Positions 9,737 to 17,357 of a DNA stretch of 64,000 bases are shown here, piece by piece (within the stretch, counting starts at the first letter, position 1; each line of letters starts with the position of its first letter). The translations under genes were made by a program, and so were the position numbers. Origin of the DNA: an uncultured Anaerolineaceae bacterium (GTDB lineage: Bacteria; Chloroflexota; Anaerolineae; Anaerolineales; Anaerolineaceae); the NCBI GenBank assembly GCA_927443345.1, contig CAKMKJ010000025.1, forward strand, positions 61,845 to 125,844, read 5' to 3'. Under the pieces are notes generated by a model. The model ran no database searches. It was not told the DNA's origin and worked only from the letters and a program-made list of their open reading frames with translations.

Positions 9737-11404
9737 TTAATAGCGCAGCACTGCACCAGTATCAGCGCTGGTGACCATGCTCGAATAACGTCTTAACCAG
9801 CGACTTTGAATTGTGGTTTCAAATTCAGGCAGCGCTGCCAGACGGGTTTTTATAGTGGCTTCATCAAGTTTGACATTCAGTGTTCTGGCTTCGATATCCA
9901 GTTCGACAATATCACCAGCCTGTATTGCAGCAATGGGACCGCGAGCCGCAGCTTCAGGAGAAACATGACCGATGCATGCGCCGCGGGTGCCGCCAGAGAA
10001 GCGGCCATCGGTGATCAGGGCAACTTTGTCACCCAGCCCCATGCCCATCAGGGCGCTGGTGGGAGAGAGCATTTCTTGCATGCCGGGTCCGCCTTTAGGG
10101 CCTTCATAGCGGATGACGACTACTTCACCGGCCTTAACTTCACCTGCCATGATGCCGGCGAGGGCAGAATCTTGCGAGTCAAAGATACGGGCAGGACCAC
10201 TGAATTTCTTCATGTTCTCGCTCACGCCACCGGTTTTGACCACTGATCCATTAGGGGCCAGGTTGCCGAATAAAACAGCCAAACCACCGCGAGCGGAGTA
10301 AGCCTGGTCAAAGGGGTGGATAACTTCGGGATCGAGTATTTTTGCATTGGCAAAGCTCTTGCCGAAGGATTCACCGGTTACAGTGATGCGGTCGGTGTGC
10401 AGACAGTTGGCGTTGTTATGTAATTCAGCCAGGATGGCAGGGATACCGCCCGCGCGGTGAACGTCTTCCATGTGCCATTTGCCGGCTGGGCTGACTTTGC
10501 ACAAGTATGGGATGCGATCAGCGACTTGACTGATGCGTTCTAGCGAATAATCCACACCACCTTCGTTGGCAATGGCCAGTGCATGCAAAACAGTGTTTGA
10601 AGATCCGCCCATGGCCATATCCAGGGCAAAAGCATCATCGAAAGCTTCAGCGGTGACGATCTGGCGGGGGGTAATGTTCTTTTCAACCAGGTCCAGAATT
10701 AATGTTGCAGCTTTTTGTGCCAATGCGTTGCGTTCGGGGGTAAGGGCTAGCGCCGAACCATTGTAAGGCAGGGCTAAACCCAGAGCTTCCATCAGACAGT
10801 TCATGCTGTTTGCAGTGAACATACCTGAACACGATCCACATGCAGGACAGGCGAGGTCTTCAAGCATCTTCAATCGCTTCAAATCGATTTTGCCGGATTG
10901 GTAAGCACCAACCCCTTCGAAGACTGAAATCAGATCCACGGCTTCTCCATCTGGTGTGCGGCCTGCAGGCATGGGGCCTCCCGAAACAAAAATTGCGGGG
11001 ATGTTGACGCGCATCGCAGCCATTAACATCCCCGGAACAATTTTGTCACAGTTTGGAATGCACACCATGCCGTCGAACTGGTGCGCTTCGATCATGGTTT
11101 CAACACAATCGGCGATCAGTTCACGAGAGGGCAGTGAATATTTCATGCCCTGGTGACCCATGGCAATGCCGTCATCCACGGCGATGGTGTTGAATTCAAA
11201 AGGTACACCTCCAGCAGCGCGGACAGCATCTTTGACAATTTTGCCAAAAGCCTGCAAATGAACATGTCCGGGGACAACATCCACATAGGAATTAACGATG
11301 GCTATGAAAGGTTTGTGCATATCTGCGTCGGTAACACCGGTGGCTTTAAGCAAAGCTCGGTGGGGAGAACGTTCGAATCCTAGTTTGATCTTGTCTGAGC
11401 GCAC
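9737..11404 (-). CDS. ilvD: Dihydroxy-acid dehydratase (GTG start)
   Basis: Fe-S dehydratase forming the 2-oxo acid precursors of valine and isoleucine. The ORF track starts at 11476, but that reading crosses the terminator hairpin; I use GTG at 11404, which follows CGGAGG with 7-nt spacing and gives [23 protein letters not shown], the usual N terminus (555 aa). Cluster cysteines lie in [15 protein letters not shown] and [43 protein letters not shown] lies near the C terminus. It is the first structural gene of the operon, directly behind the attenuator, so expression should depend on terminator readthrough. Confidence 0.95.
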   Translation of the reverse strand: MRSDKIKLGFERSPHRALLKATGVTDADMHKPFIAIVNSYVDVVPGHVHLQAFGKIVKDAVRAAGGVPFEFNTIAVDDGIAMGHQGMKYSLPSRELIADCVETMIEAHQFDGMVCIPNCDKIVPGMLMAAMRVNIPAIFVSGGPMPAGRTPDGEAVDLISVFEGVGAYQSGKIDLKRLKMLEDLACPACGSCSGMFTANSMNCLMEALGLALPYNGSALALTPERNALAQKAATLILDLVEKNITPRQIVTAEAFDDAFALDMAMGGSSNTVLHALAIANEGGVDYSLERISQVADRIPYLCKVSPAGKWHMEDVHRAGGIPAILAELHNNANCLHTDRITVTGESFGKSFANAKILDPEVIHPFDQAYSARGGLAVLFGNLAPNGSVVKTGGVSENMKKFSGPARIFDSQDSALAGIMAGEVKAGEVVVIRYEGPKGGPGMQEMLSPTSALMGMGLGDKVALITDGRFSGGTRGACIGHVSPEAAARGPIAAIQAGDIVELDIEARTLNVKLDEATIKTRLAALPEFETTIQSRWLRRYSSMVTSADTGAVLRY

Positions 11405-11432
11405 GATGGAGCCTCCGTATTTTGAAAAGAAT

Positions 11433-11467
11433 AAAAAAAAACCACCCGATTCGATTGGGTGGTTTTG
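11433..11467 (-). terminator. Attenuator terminator ahead of ilvD
   Basis: On the minus strand, AAAACCACCC and GGGTGGTTTT form a perfect 10-bp stem with a 9-nt loop, followed directly by a run of T residues: a canonical intrinsic terminator. It ends about 28 nt before the ilvD GTG and lies downstream of the leader-peptide stop, so it can only act as a conditional terminator for the operon. Confidence 0.9.
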
Positions 11468-11524
11468 GTTTTTCATGCTGCTTGGTGTTTTATGCTCTTA
11501 CACCTTCCCTCTTCCATCCAACCG
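11452..11524 (-). promoter_or_regulatory. Predicted antiterminator pairing in the ilv leader
   Basis: CGGTTGGATGG at 11524-11514 (leader codons 24-27) can pair with CCACCCAATCG at 11462-11452, which contains most of the terminator 5' arm plus its loop. Ten of eleven positions pair, one of them G-U, with a single A-C mismatch. The two structures are mutually exclusive. A weaker alternative is TTTTGGTT (codons 13-15) with AACCAAAA just before the stem. The pairing is read from sequence; its use in vivo and exact ribosome geometry are inference. Confidence 0.65.
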
Positions 11525-11594
11525 TAATTTGGCTCTCAATAAGGACGAGAACCAAAATAATGCTAATAAGGACGAGGGAGGTAATGAAGTTCAT
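11490..11594 (-). CDS. ilv operon leader peptide (34 aa), attenuation control
   Basis: A short ORF beginning ATG AAC TTC ATT ACC and ending GCA TAA, too short for the ORF track. Sixteen of its 34 residues are Ile, Leu or Val; the core [13 protein letters not shown] (residues 7-19) has 12 of 13. It lies between a strong promoter and a terminator in front of ilvD, the classic layout of ribosome-mediated attenuation: scarcity of charged Ile, Leu or Val tRNA should stall the ribosome in the core. CTCGTCCTTATT occurs twice, 27 nt apart and in frame, encoding LVLI twice, which suggests an internal duplication. The ribosome binding site is weak (CGGA about 9 nt upstream). Function is inferred from layout and composition. 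Confidence 0.88.
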   Translation of the reverse strand: MNFITSLVLISIILVLVLIESQITVGWKREGVRA

Positions 11595-11657
11595 CTGTAT
11601 TATTCCGAAAATGTCCGAAATGTTCCTTTATAGAAGTTCAATAAAATTAATTACTTG

Positions 11658-11686
11658 TTTATACAATCCAATAAAGAATATGTCAA
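11658..11686 (-). promoter_or_regulatory. Sigma-70-type promoter of the ilv-leu operon
   Basis: On the minus strand, a consensus TTGACA (11686-11681), a 17-nt spacer and TATAAA (11663-11658). Predicted start is near 11651, giving a roughly 250-nt leader. An inverted repeat GTCAAG-CA-CTTGAC (11682-11695) overlaps the -35 element and could be an operator or only a coincidental palindrome. Confidence 0.85.
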
Positions 11687-11717
11687 GCACTTGACGCATA
11701 TTTTAAGATAATTTTGA

Positions 11718-12920
11718 TTAAATATTGATATTTTGTGGCGGCATCTCAACTTTTCTTACCAAAAGAGTCTGATCAAGACCGTAAATGTTGTTGTAATTTG
11801 CCAGTCTCAGTTTGATAATGTCTGTTACCAGCGTGCCGCTACCGATCAAAAGGCGGCCTTTTTTATCAAATACGTTACCCATGATGACCATACCGTTTTT
11901 TACATCATCAATTGAGACCTCGGCGAGGGCAGAGTCTTTCTTGGATCCTATATTTTGTTTGCCATCATTTTCGGTATCGATTAAATCACTAAAAGATTTT
12001 AGCAGATCAGGATCATATTCATTCGCTTGAGTCATTAACCTTTTTAGCGCAGCTTTAGGTTTTGGTTCAATGGTGAGAAATCGATCATAATCAATAACGA
12101 TTTTTAAAATTCGTCCGATTAAGGGGATATCGGTGCCTTTTGGTGTATTCGTGGATTTCTGTCCAACCGGTTGGAACGGGGTTGCCTGATGGAGAATGCC
12201 TTCAGCTATTTTTTCGAGGCGGGGGATGTTTCGCAAAAGATGGTGACCAATTTTTCCCACTGAATCAACCATCTGCCGTTGGTTATCATCCAGAATTCGC
12301 CCTTTCATCCAGGCTTCCAAAACTTCGGGTGGAATGGTTACACATCCAATACGACAAAGAACACCTGCCAGTTCCAATTCCCAGGCGTTGGTTAATCCCA
12401 GTTCAGTGGAAAATTTACGAGTCAAGACACTTATGCGAGTGGATTGAGAAAAAGACTCGGGGTTAATAGCTGCCAGCAGATCAGTAAGAATCTTGATACT
12501 GCCTTTTAATGTGTTTTGCAGTAAATCACGTTCGCTGGTCACGAGTTCGTATTGGCGAATGCCTGCTTTCACCGAGGCAATGAAGTTATCGGGAGCGCAA
12601 GGTTTAAGCAGCAGCCGAAATATTTGTCCAAGGTTAATGGCATTGGTAGCCATTTCAAGATCTGCCACGCCAGACAGGATTATTCGTGTGGCGTCAGGGC
12701 AAATTTCTTGGGCTTCCAAAAGGAATGAGATGCCATCCAGGTTTGGCATACGGTAATCTGAAATTATCAGAGCTACATTTGAGGTTGTTTTTAAAAGTTC
12801 AATTGCCTCAACCCCGTCATTAGCTGTGACAATATCGTAATATTCAGATGAATTCAGTGCACGTGTTAATGAAGATAGAACATTGGGTTCATCATCAACA
12901 AGAAAGATAACCTCTTTCAT
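11718..12920 (-). CDS. Response regulator with degenerate HD-GYP-like output domain
   Basis: The N-terminal REC domain has the acidic pair D9-D10, phosphoacceptor D55 in IISDYRMPNLDG, SG (84-85 region) and K in LLLKPC. A helical linker leads to an HD-GYP-like region around residues 150-290, but the diagnostic HD is replaced: AGVLCRIGCVTIPPEVLE where active members have a HD-[IV]GK pattern, and the HHE/GYP positions read ILHQATPFQPVG. It should therefore lack cyclic-di-GMP phosphodiesterase activity. A C-terminal segment (VKNGMVIMGNVFDKKGRLLIGSG) follows. GAGGAGGGAA precedes the ATG. It is the last gene of a three-gene REC cluster, ahead of the ilv promoter. Confidence 0.8.
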   Translation of the reverse strand: MKEVIFLVDDEPNVLSSLTRALNSSEYYDIVTANDGVEAIELLKTTSNVALIISDYRMPNLDGISFLLEAQEICPDATRIILSGVADLEMATNAINLGQIFRLLLKPCAPDNFIASVKAGIRQYELVTSERDLLQNTLKGSIKILTDLLAAINPESFSQSTRISVLTRKFSTELGLTNAWELELAGVLCRIGCVTIPPEVLEAWMKGRILDDNQRQMVDSVGKIGHHLLRNIPRLEKIAEGILHQATPFQPVGQKSTNTPKGTDIPLIGRILKIVIDYDRFLTIEPKPKAALKRLMTQANEYDPDLLKSFSDLIDTENDGKQNIGSKKDSALAEVSIDDVKNGMVIMGNVFDKKGRLLIGSGTLVTDIIKLRLANYNNIYGLDQTLLVRKVEMPPQNINI

Positions 12921-12947
12921 TATTTTCCCTCCTCGCGAATACAGCCT

Positions 12948-14162
12948 TCAATCAGGTTTTTCACCGGCAAAAATGCGTTGGGCCATATAACGCCATTCCT
13001 CCACCATATGGGAAGCCTTGATTTGTTCCAATAATTGCATATCCATTGGCGGAAGTGTTAAATCGCTTTTATTGTTTGGTCTCTCATCGTAATACAAGTG
13101 GTTCGCAATATAAACACAAAAAATCGAATCCATTTTAAAAGCTGTTTCAGCAATCGGTTTGTGATGAAACGCAACTGCTTTGATTACAGTGCTGGGCAAC
13201 CCCCACAAGCTAAGCATGTATGCACCGATTTCTGCATGAGATGTGCCTAGATAATGATACTCCATTTGAATTTCAGGAATTTTGGTGTTCATAGAAAGAA
13301 GACGATAAAAACCGGGGATATCAGTTTGGATCAACTTGCCGACATCGTGCAAAATTCCTGCCATTTGGGCTTCGTCTTGTTCAGCGCGGCTGAGGTTGGC
13401 AGATACAGCGATCGCGCGTGAAAGATTGCCCACAAAGATGCTGTGCTGCCAAAGTTCTTCAATTGAAAAAGCGCTAAAGGACCTGTTTTGATATTCTGAA
13501 AATACACCTACACTCAAAACGAGCGATTTAATTGTGTTTAGACCCAGAATAGAGAGCGCCTGGTTTAAGTTCGAAACTTTATAAGGGATGCTAAAGAATG
13601 CTGAGTTGACCAATTGCAGAATCTTGGCGGTCATGGCAATATCCATGCTAATGATTTCGCCAACTTTTGCCAGAGTAGGTTGTTCGCGTTCAAACTCTTT
13701 TATTAGCCTGACGTATAAAGTAGGTACACTAGGTAGACTTTTTAAACCGGTGATAATTTTGACAAGTCTTTTGTCAGAGAGTTTATCTCGAAGATGGCAG
13801 GTTTCTTCAACAGCCCCAAAAATGGTTTGAATTTCACAAGGTTTTGCCATTAATTGGTGTGCCAGGCTGGCTGCCCGATAAGCCGATGGTTCTTCAATGC
13901 TGCCAGACATGATCATGCGAATGACTGATGGATAATGTTGAATGACCTGTTCCAATAAATCAATCCCGGTCATGCCGGGCATGCGCATATCTGTAATTAT
14001 TCCATCAATAGGCTGACGACCTAAAATGGTGAGTGCCTCGGGTCCGGTAGTGCAAAAATAAACGTCCCAGGCATAAGCAAATGGTTCAAGCGCGCGTTGG
14101 TAGCCTTTTAAAACATAAACATCGTCGTCAACAAATATGATTTGTCTTTTTTTATTAATCAC
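12948..14162 (-). CDS. REC-HDOD response regulator (GTG start)
   Basis: An N-terminal receiver domain (FVDDD; phosphoacceptor in GIITDMRMPGMTG; K in LMAKPCE) is followed by an HDOD domain with LKSLPSVPTLYVRLIKEFE, ISMDIAMTAKILQLVNSAFF, SNLNQALSILGLNTIKSLVLSV and GILHDVGKLI. HDOD proteins are non-enzymatic HD relatives in bacterial signalling. I prefer GTG at 14162, preceded by GAGGAAACCC, over the track's TTG at 14174; it overlaps the kinase stop by 8 nt. The neighbouring kinase is the obvious phosphodonor. Its target is unknown. Confidence 0.85.
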   Translation of the reverse strand: MINKKRQIIFVDDDVYVLKGYQRALEPFAYAWDVYFCTTGPEALTILGRQPIDGIITDMRMPGMTGIDLLEQVIQHYPSVIRMIMSGSIEEPSAYRAASLAHQLMAKPCEIQTIFGAVEETCHLRDKLSDKRLVKIITGLKSLPSVPTLYVRLIKEFEREQPTLAKVGEIISMDIAMTAKILQLVNSAFFSIPYKVSNLNQALSILGLNTIKSLVLSVGVFSEYQNRSFSAFSIEELWQHSIFVGNLSRAIAVSANLSRAEQDEAQMAGILHDVGKLIQTDIPGFYRLLSMNTKIPEIQMEYHYLGTSHAEIGAYMLSLWGLPSTVIKAVAFHHKPIAETAFKMDSIFCVYIANHLYYDERPNNKSDLTLPPMDMQLLEQIKASHMVEEWRYMAQRIFAGEKPD

Positions 14163-15801
14163 GGGTTTCCTCAATTTCTGAATTCGCGATGGGTAATTCT
14201 ATTGTAAAAGTAGTACCAATATTTTCTTCAGTTGAAACATGAATAGCGCCGTGATGGTGATTAACAATTATATTATAAGCTAAAGAAAGGCCTTGCCCGG
14301 TTCCTTTGCCAACATCTTTGGTGGTAAAAAAGGGATCGAAAATCCGGTTAACAATCGAATCTGGTATTCCGCAGCCTGTATCTGTTATGGCTATTAACAC
14401 TTTGTCTCTTTCAAGACTTGTCTTAATGCGTATCTTGCCTGTTTCTTTATCGGTTTCTTTTTGTTTTTCTTGAATTGCATGGGTGGCATTAACGATCATA
14501 TTTAACAAGACCTGATTGAGTTCATCAATTCTGCATAATACCATTGGCAGGTTTGGGTCTAATTCTGTTTCCAAATCAGCGCAGTATTTCCATTCATTTC
14601 GCGAGATGGTGACAGTGGTTTGAACACTTTTATTGATATCAGAATAAGCCTTCCCTTTTTGGGAGGGATGTGAGAACTCTCTAATCGCTAATACTATTTT
14701 CCGAACACGGTCAAGACCTTCATAAGATTCTGCAATAGCTGCAGGGATCTCATTGTTGAGATTATCTATTCGTTGGCTGTTTCTGAAATCTAATACTTCT
14801 TTTGCTTTCTGGTTAGTGGATGCAATTGATTTAAGAAATTGGGTTTGTCTCTGGTCAACTTCAATGTAGGTTTCAAGTGCGTGTTGAACATAATGGAGAT
14901 TGTCCCCCAAATATTGAATAGGTGTATTGATCTCATGTGCAATACCGGCAGCTAATTGACCGATGGATTCCATTTTTGATGACAACATGGATTGTGCTGC
15001 AAGACGTTCTTTCTCAGTAACATCATCAAAAACCAATACATAGCCTGCATGGGTTTGCTGGTCAACCCGAATTGGTGTGATTTTTCCGGATATCAAAAGT
15101 TTTTTATTGGTTTTGGTGAGCAATACCGGCCGATGATGTACTGTTTTAATATCAAAATTTTTGTCAATTTCTAATAGATGTGAGATTGGATCTTCGAGAA
15201 TCTGATTCGTTTTCTCGTCCAGAATTCTTAGTATTTTTTTTGCGGGTTTTCCGACCGCTTCGAGTTTGGAATACTCGGTGATTTGCTGAGCGGCATTATT
15301 AAATAAAACAATTTCTCCAGAAAGGCTTATGGTTACAATTGCCTCTCCAATACTTGCCAGCGAAATGGATAAGATTTCTCTCTCTCGAGCAAGTTGCTCT
15401 TCAACCAGTCTTTTTTCTTGCCGCGCTTGCTGATATTTTTGTGCTTCCTGAACAATCATCAGAATGCTTGAAATCTGGTCTTTATTAATAATATTAGAGA
15501 CACCTGCTTTGATACATTCAATCGCTTCAAATTCAGAAATTGTCTCAGTAAGGATAAAAAAGAGGGTATCAGGAAAAGTTTTTTTTGTTTCGGTAATGGC
15601 AGTAATGCCATCAAAATTTTTATGAAGAAAATCAGTAATCACAAGATCAGGTTTAAATTCCGTTATCGATCTTATGAAGGCATCAATTGAGTCGACGTAC
15701 ACTGATAAAAACCGAAAATTCTCATTATCGAGTTCGGCTGCAATTATCGATTCTTCGTTTTCAAAACCAAGGATATTTAATACACGATAGAGTTGGGTCA
15801 T
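14155..15801 (-). CDS. Cytoplasmic REC-PAS sensor histidine kinase
   Basis: No TM segments are evident. Residues 1-125 form a receiver-like domain with [16 protein letters not shown] coiled linker ([22 protein letters not shown]) leads to a PAS domain (about 145-265, [18 protein letters not shown]). The dimerisation/phosphoacceptor box is [24 protein letters not shown], and the ATPase domain has [15 protein letters not shown] (N box), [12 protein letters not shown] and [15 protein letters not shown]. As the REC domain is N-terminal, the kinase is probably gated by phosphorylation or by an upstream partner. Stop overlaps the HDOD regulator. The signal is unknown. Confidence 0.88.
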   Translation of the reverse strand: MTQLYRVLNILGFENEESIIAAELDNENFRFLSVYVDSIDAFIRSITEFKPDLVITDFLHKNFDGITAITETKKTFPDTLFFILTETISEFEAIECIKAGVSNIINKDQISSILMIVQEAQKYQQARQEKRLVEEQLAREREILSISLASIGEAIVTISLSGEIVLFNNAAQQITEYSKLEAVGKPAKKILRILDEKTNQILEDPISHLLEIDKNFDIKTVHHRPVLLTKTNKKLLISGKITPIRVDQQTHAGYVLVFDDVTEKERLAAQSMLSSKMESIGQLAAGIAHEINTPIQYLGDNLHYVQHALETYIEVDQRQTQFLKSIASTNQKAKEVLDFRNSQRIDNLNNEIPAAIAESYEGLDRVRKIVLAIREFSHPSQKGKAYSDINKSVQTTVTISRNEWKYCADLETELDPNLPMVLCRIDELNQVLLNMIVNATHAIQEKQKETDKETGKIRIKTSLERDKVLIAITDTGCGIPDSIVNRIFDPFFTTKDVGKGTGQGLSLAYNIIVNHHHGAIHVSTEENIGTTFTIELPIANSEIEETRD

Positions 15802-16172
15802 TGGCTATGGCGCTCTATTCATCAGTAATCAGTACTTGCTTGTAGTTCTCATTGTGTTTTGAAAACTTTCAAATATAACTTGTTTGGATTTGTAACTATT
15901 TACACCAAGATGATAACATGCTTGTTTGTCTTTTTGTTCAGTAAAAAAATATAATATCAACCGGAATTGCCCAAATCGATTCATTTCTATGAGTATCAAA
16001 CACAGGATCATGTACTAATTCTCTTGAATTGACAAGAAGCTGTTCATCGCCCCTTAACCATCACTTTACAATTCAATTGTGTCCCCGGTTTTAGACTCAG
16101 GCATGGCCAGCATCGTCGAATCTGTATTCACGTTCTTCTCTAGAAACATTATTTGAAGAATATAATAAATAA
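15802..16172. other. 371-nt intergenic region without a supported gene
   Basis: AT-rich sequence between the kinase and the THUMP methyltransferase, both on the minus strand. The kinase promoter must lie here but I find no convincing -35/-10 pair. The minus strand carries ACCGGGGACACAATTGAATTGT near 16074-16095, which resembles fragments seen beside REP-associated transposase elements in other bacteria; this is a weak impression. The 60-aa ORF at 15829-16011 has no ribosome binding site or family features. Confidence 0.4.
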
Positions 16173-17357
16173 TTATCCGTTTTGCTCTTTTTGAGGAGTG
16201 TAAATTAACTGTTTGACAGAGATGCCACCGTTAACCAAACGGATGGTTCTTTCCGGTTTTGGCAGTGCCATATTGGCAATTAATTGATCGTCATTGCATA
16301 GAACAGAGGTATGCCAGGTCGTAAAGTTTTGTTTGAGAATTGATCCAAAGCGTGCATATAAATCGCGCAGGTCTTTATTTTCGCTGACTCTTATGCCGTA
16401 GGGCGGATTGGTGACAATCCAACCAGTTGAAGCAGGTGATTCAAGGAGCGAGACCGCCTGGCACACAAATTGGATGTGGTCTTTTTGCCCAGCCCTGGCC
16501 GCATTGGATTTTGACATTTCAATGGCACCAGCATCGCGGTCGTAACCAAACAAAAGAGGAGATTCTTTCAGAATTTGTTTCTTTGCCTGATCCAAAATAT
16601 CGGTCCATAACGCTTTGGCATAAATCGGCCAATTGGTAAACCTGAAAGAACGATTGATGCCAGGGGCAATATGTTGCGCCATCATGGCTGCTTCAATTGG
16701 AATGGTGCCTGAACCACAAAAGGGATCAATCAACGGAGACATACCATCCCAGCCTGATGCCATGATCATACCAGCAGCCAGGTTTTCGCGCAGCGGAGCT
16801 TTGGCTACAGCCTGACGGTAACCTCGTTTATAGAGCAGTTCGCCAGATGAATCAAGGCTGATTGTGCAGTTATCGTTGACCAGTCTTACAAGAATGATCT
16901 GACCTTCTGAGGATAGCACTGTTTTCTTGCCTGAAGCAGAGAAATGGTCGTCAATTGACCCTAAAATCCGCTCAGCCACTGCATCTGAATGGTAAAGTCT
17001 TGATTTATGGCAGGTTACCTGGATGGAGACATTTTGACCAGGGACAAGATATTTCGCCCATTCAAACTTGGATGCTTTCTTGCGCAATTCAGCAAAAGTG
17101 ATGGCTTTGAACTCACCAAGTCGCACAGTGACTCGGCTGGCTGTGCGCAAGTGCAGATTGGCCTTGTAGACATGTTCAATCGGACCTTCAAATTCCATGC
17201 CTCCGGTGTCTTCGCCAATAGTGTGAATAACCTGGTTATCTTCATCTTTTTTGAGTTTTACTCTAACAAGTCCGAGTTGTTTGTATTCCGCGGCCAGCAT
17301 GGGTTCCAATCCAGGAGGGCAGGAAACGTAAAAGTGTAGTTTTTCAGAATTAGTCAT
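16173..17357 (-). CDS. THUMP-domain 23S rRNA guanine-N2 methyltransferase-like protein (RlmL/YpsC family)
   Basis: Probably an rRNA m2G methyltransferase. Residues 1-160 are the ferredoxin-like/THUMP RNA-binding region (FYVSCPPGLEPMLAAEYKQLG, ASRVTVRLGEF, HKSRLYHSDAVAERILGSI). The Rossmann MTase part has LLYKRGYR, PLRENLAAGMI, LIDPFCGSGTIPIEAAMMA (SAM motif I) and the catalytic VTNPPYGIRV (motif IV NPPY). At 394 residues it matches the single-domain YpsC type, not the fused RlmKL. The start is preceded by GGAG and overlaps the ygiQ stop by 4 nt. The exact target nucleotide cannot be read from sequence. Confidence 0.88.
   Translation of the reverse strand: MTNSEKLHFYVSCPPGLEPMLAAEYKQLGLVRVKLKKDEDNQVIHTIGEDTGGMEFEGPIEHVYKANLHLRTASRVTVRLGEFKAITFAELRKKASKFEWAKYLVPGQNVSIQVTCHKSRLYHSDAVAERILGSIDDHFSASGKKTVLSSEGQIILVRLVNDNCTISLDSSGELLYKRGYRQAVAKAPLRENLAAGMIMASGWDGMSPLIDPFCGSGTIPIEAAMMAQHIAPGINRSFRFTNWPIYAKALWTDILDQAKKQILKESPLLFGYDRDAGAIEMSKSNAARAGQKDHIQFVCQAVSLLESPASTGWIVTNPPYGIRVSENKDLRDLYARFGSILKQNFTTWHTSVLCNDDQLIANMALPKPERTIRLVNGGISVKQLIYTPQKEQNG

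Noticed and set aside
11405-11476. Track start of ilvD at 11476
   Set aside because: It would translate through the terminator hairpin. GTG at 11404 has a good ribosome binding site and gives the usual N terminus.
11404-11651. T-box riboswitch in the ilv leader
   Set aside because: No TGGNACCGCG-type T-box sequence or specifier-loop layout was seen; the I/L/V-rich leader peptide fits ribosome attenuation better.
11298-11694. Plus-strand ORFs over the ilv leader (11298-11633, 11422-11694)
   Set aside because: They read the reverse of the leader and terminator; no ribosome binding site or recognisable product.
15829-16011. 60-aa minus-strand ORF in the intergenic gap
   Set aside because: No ribosome binding site or family features; low-complexity, chance-type composition.
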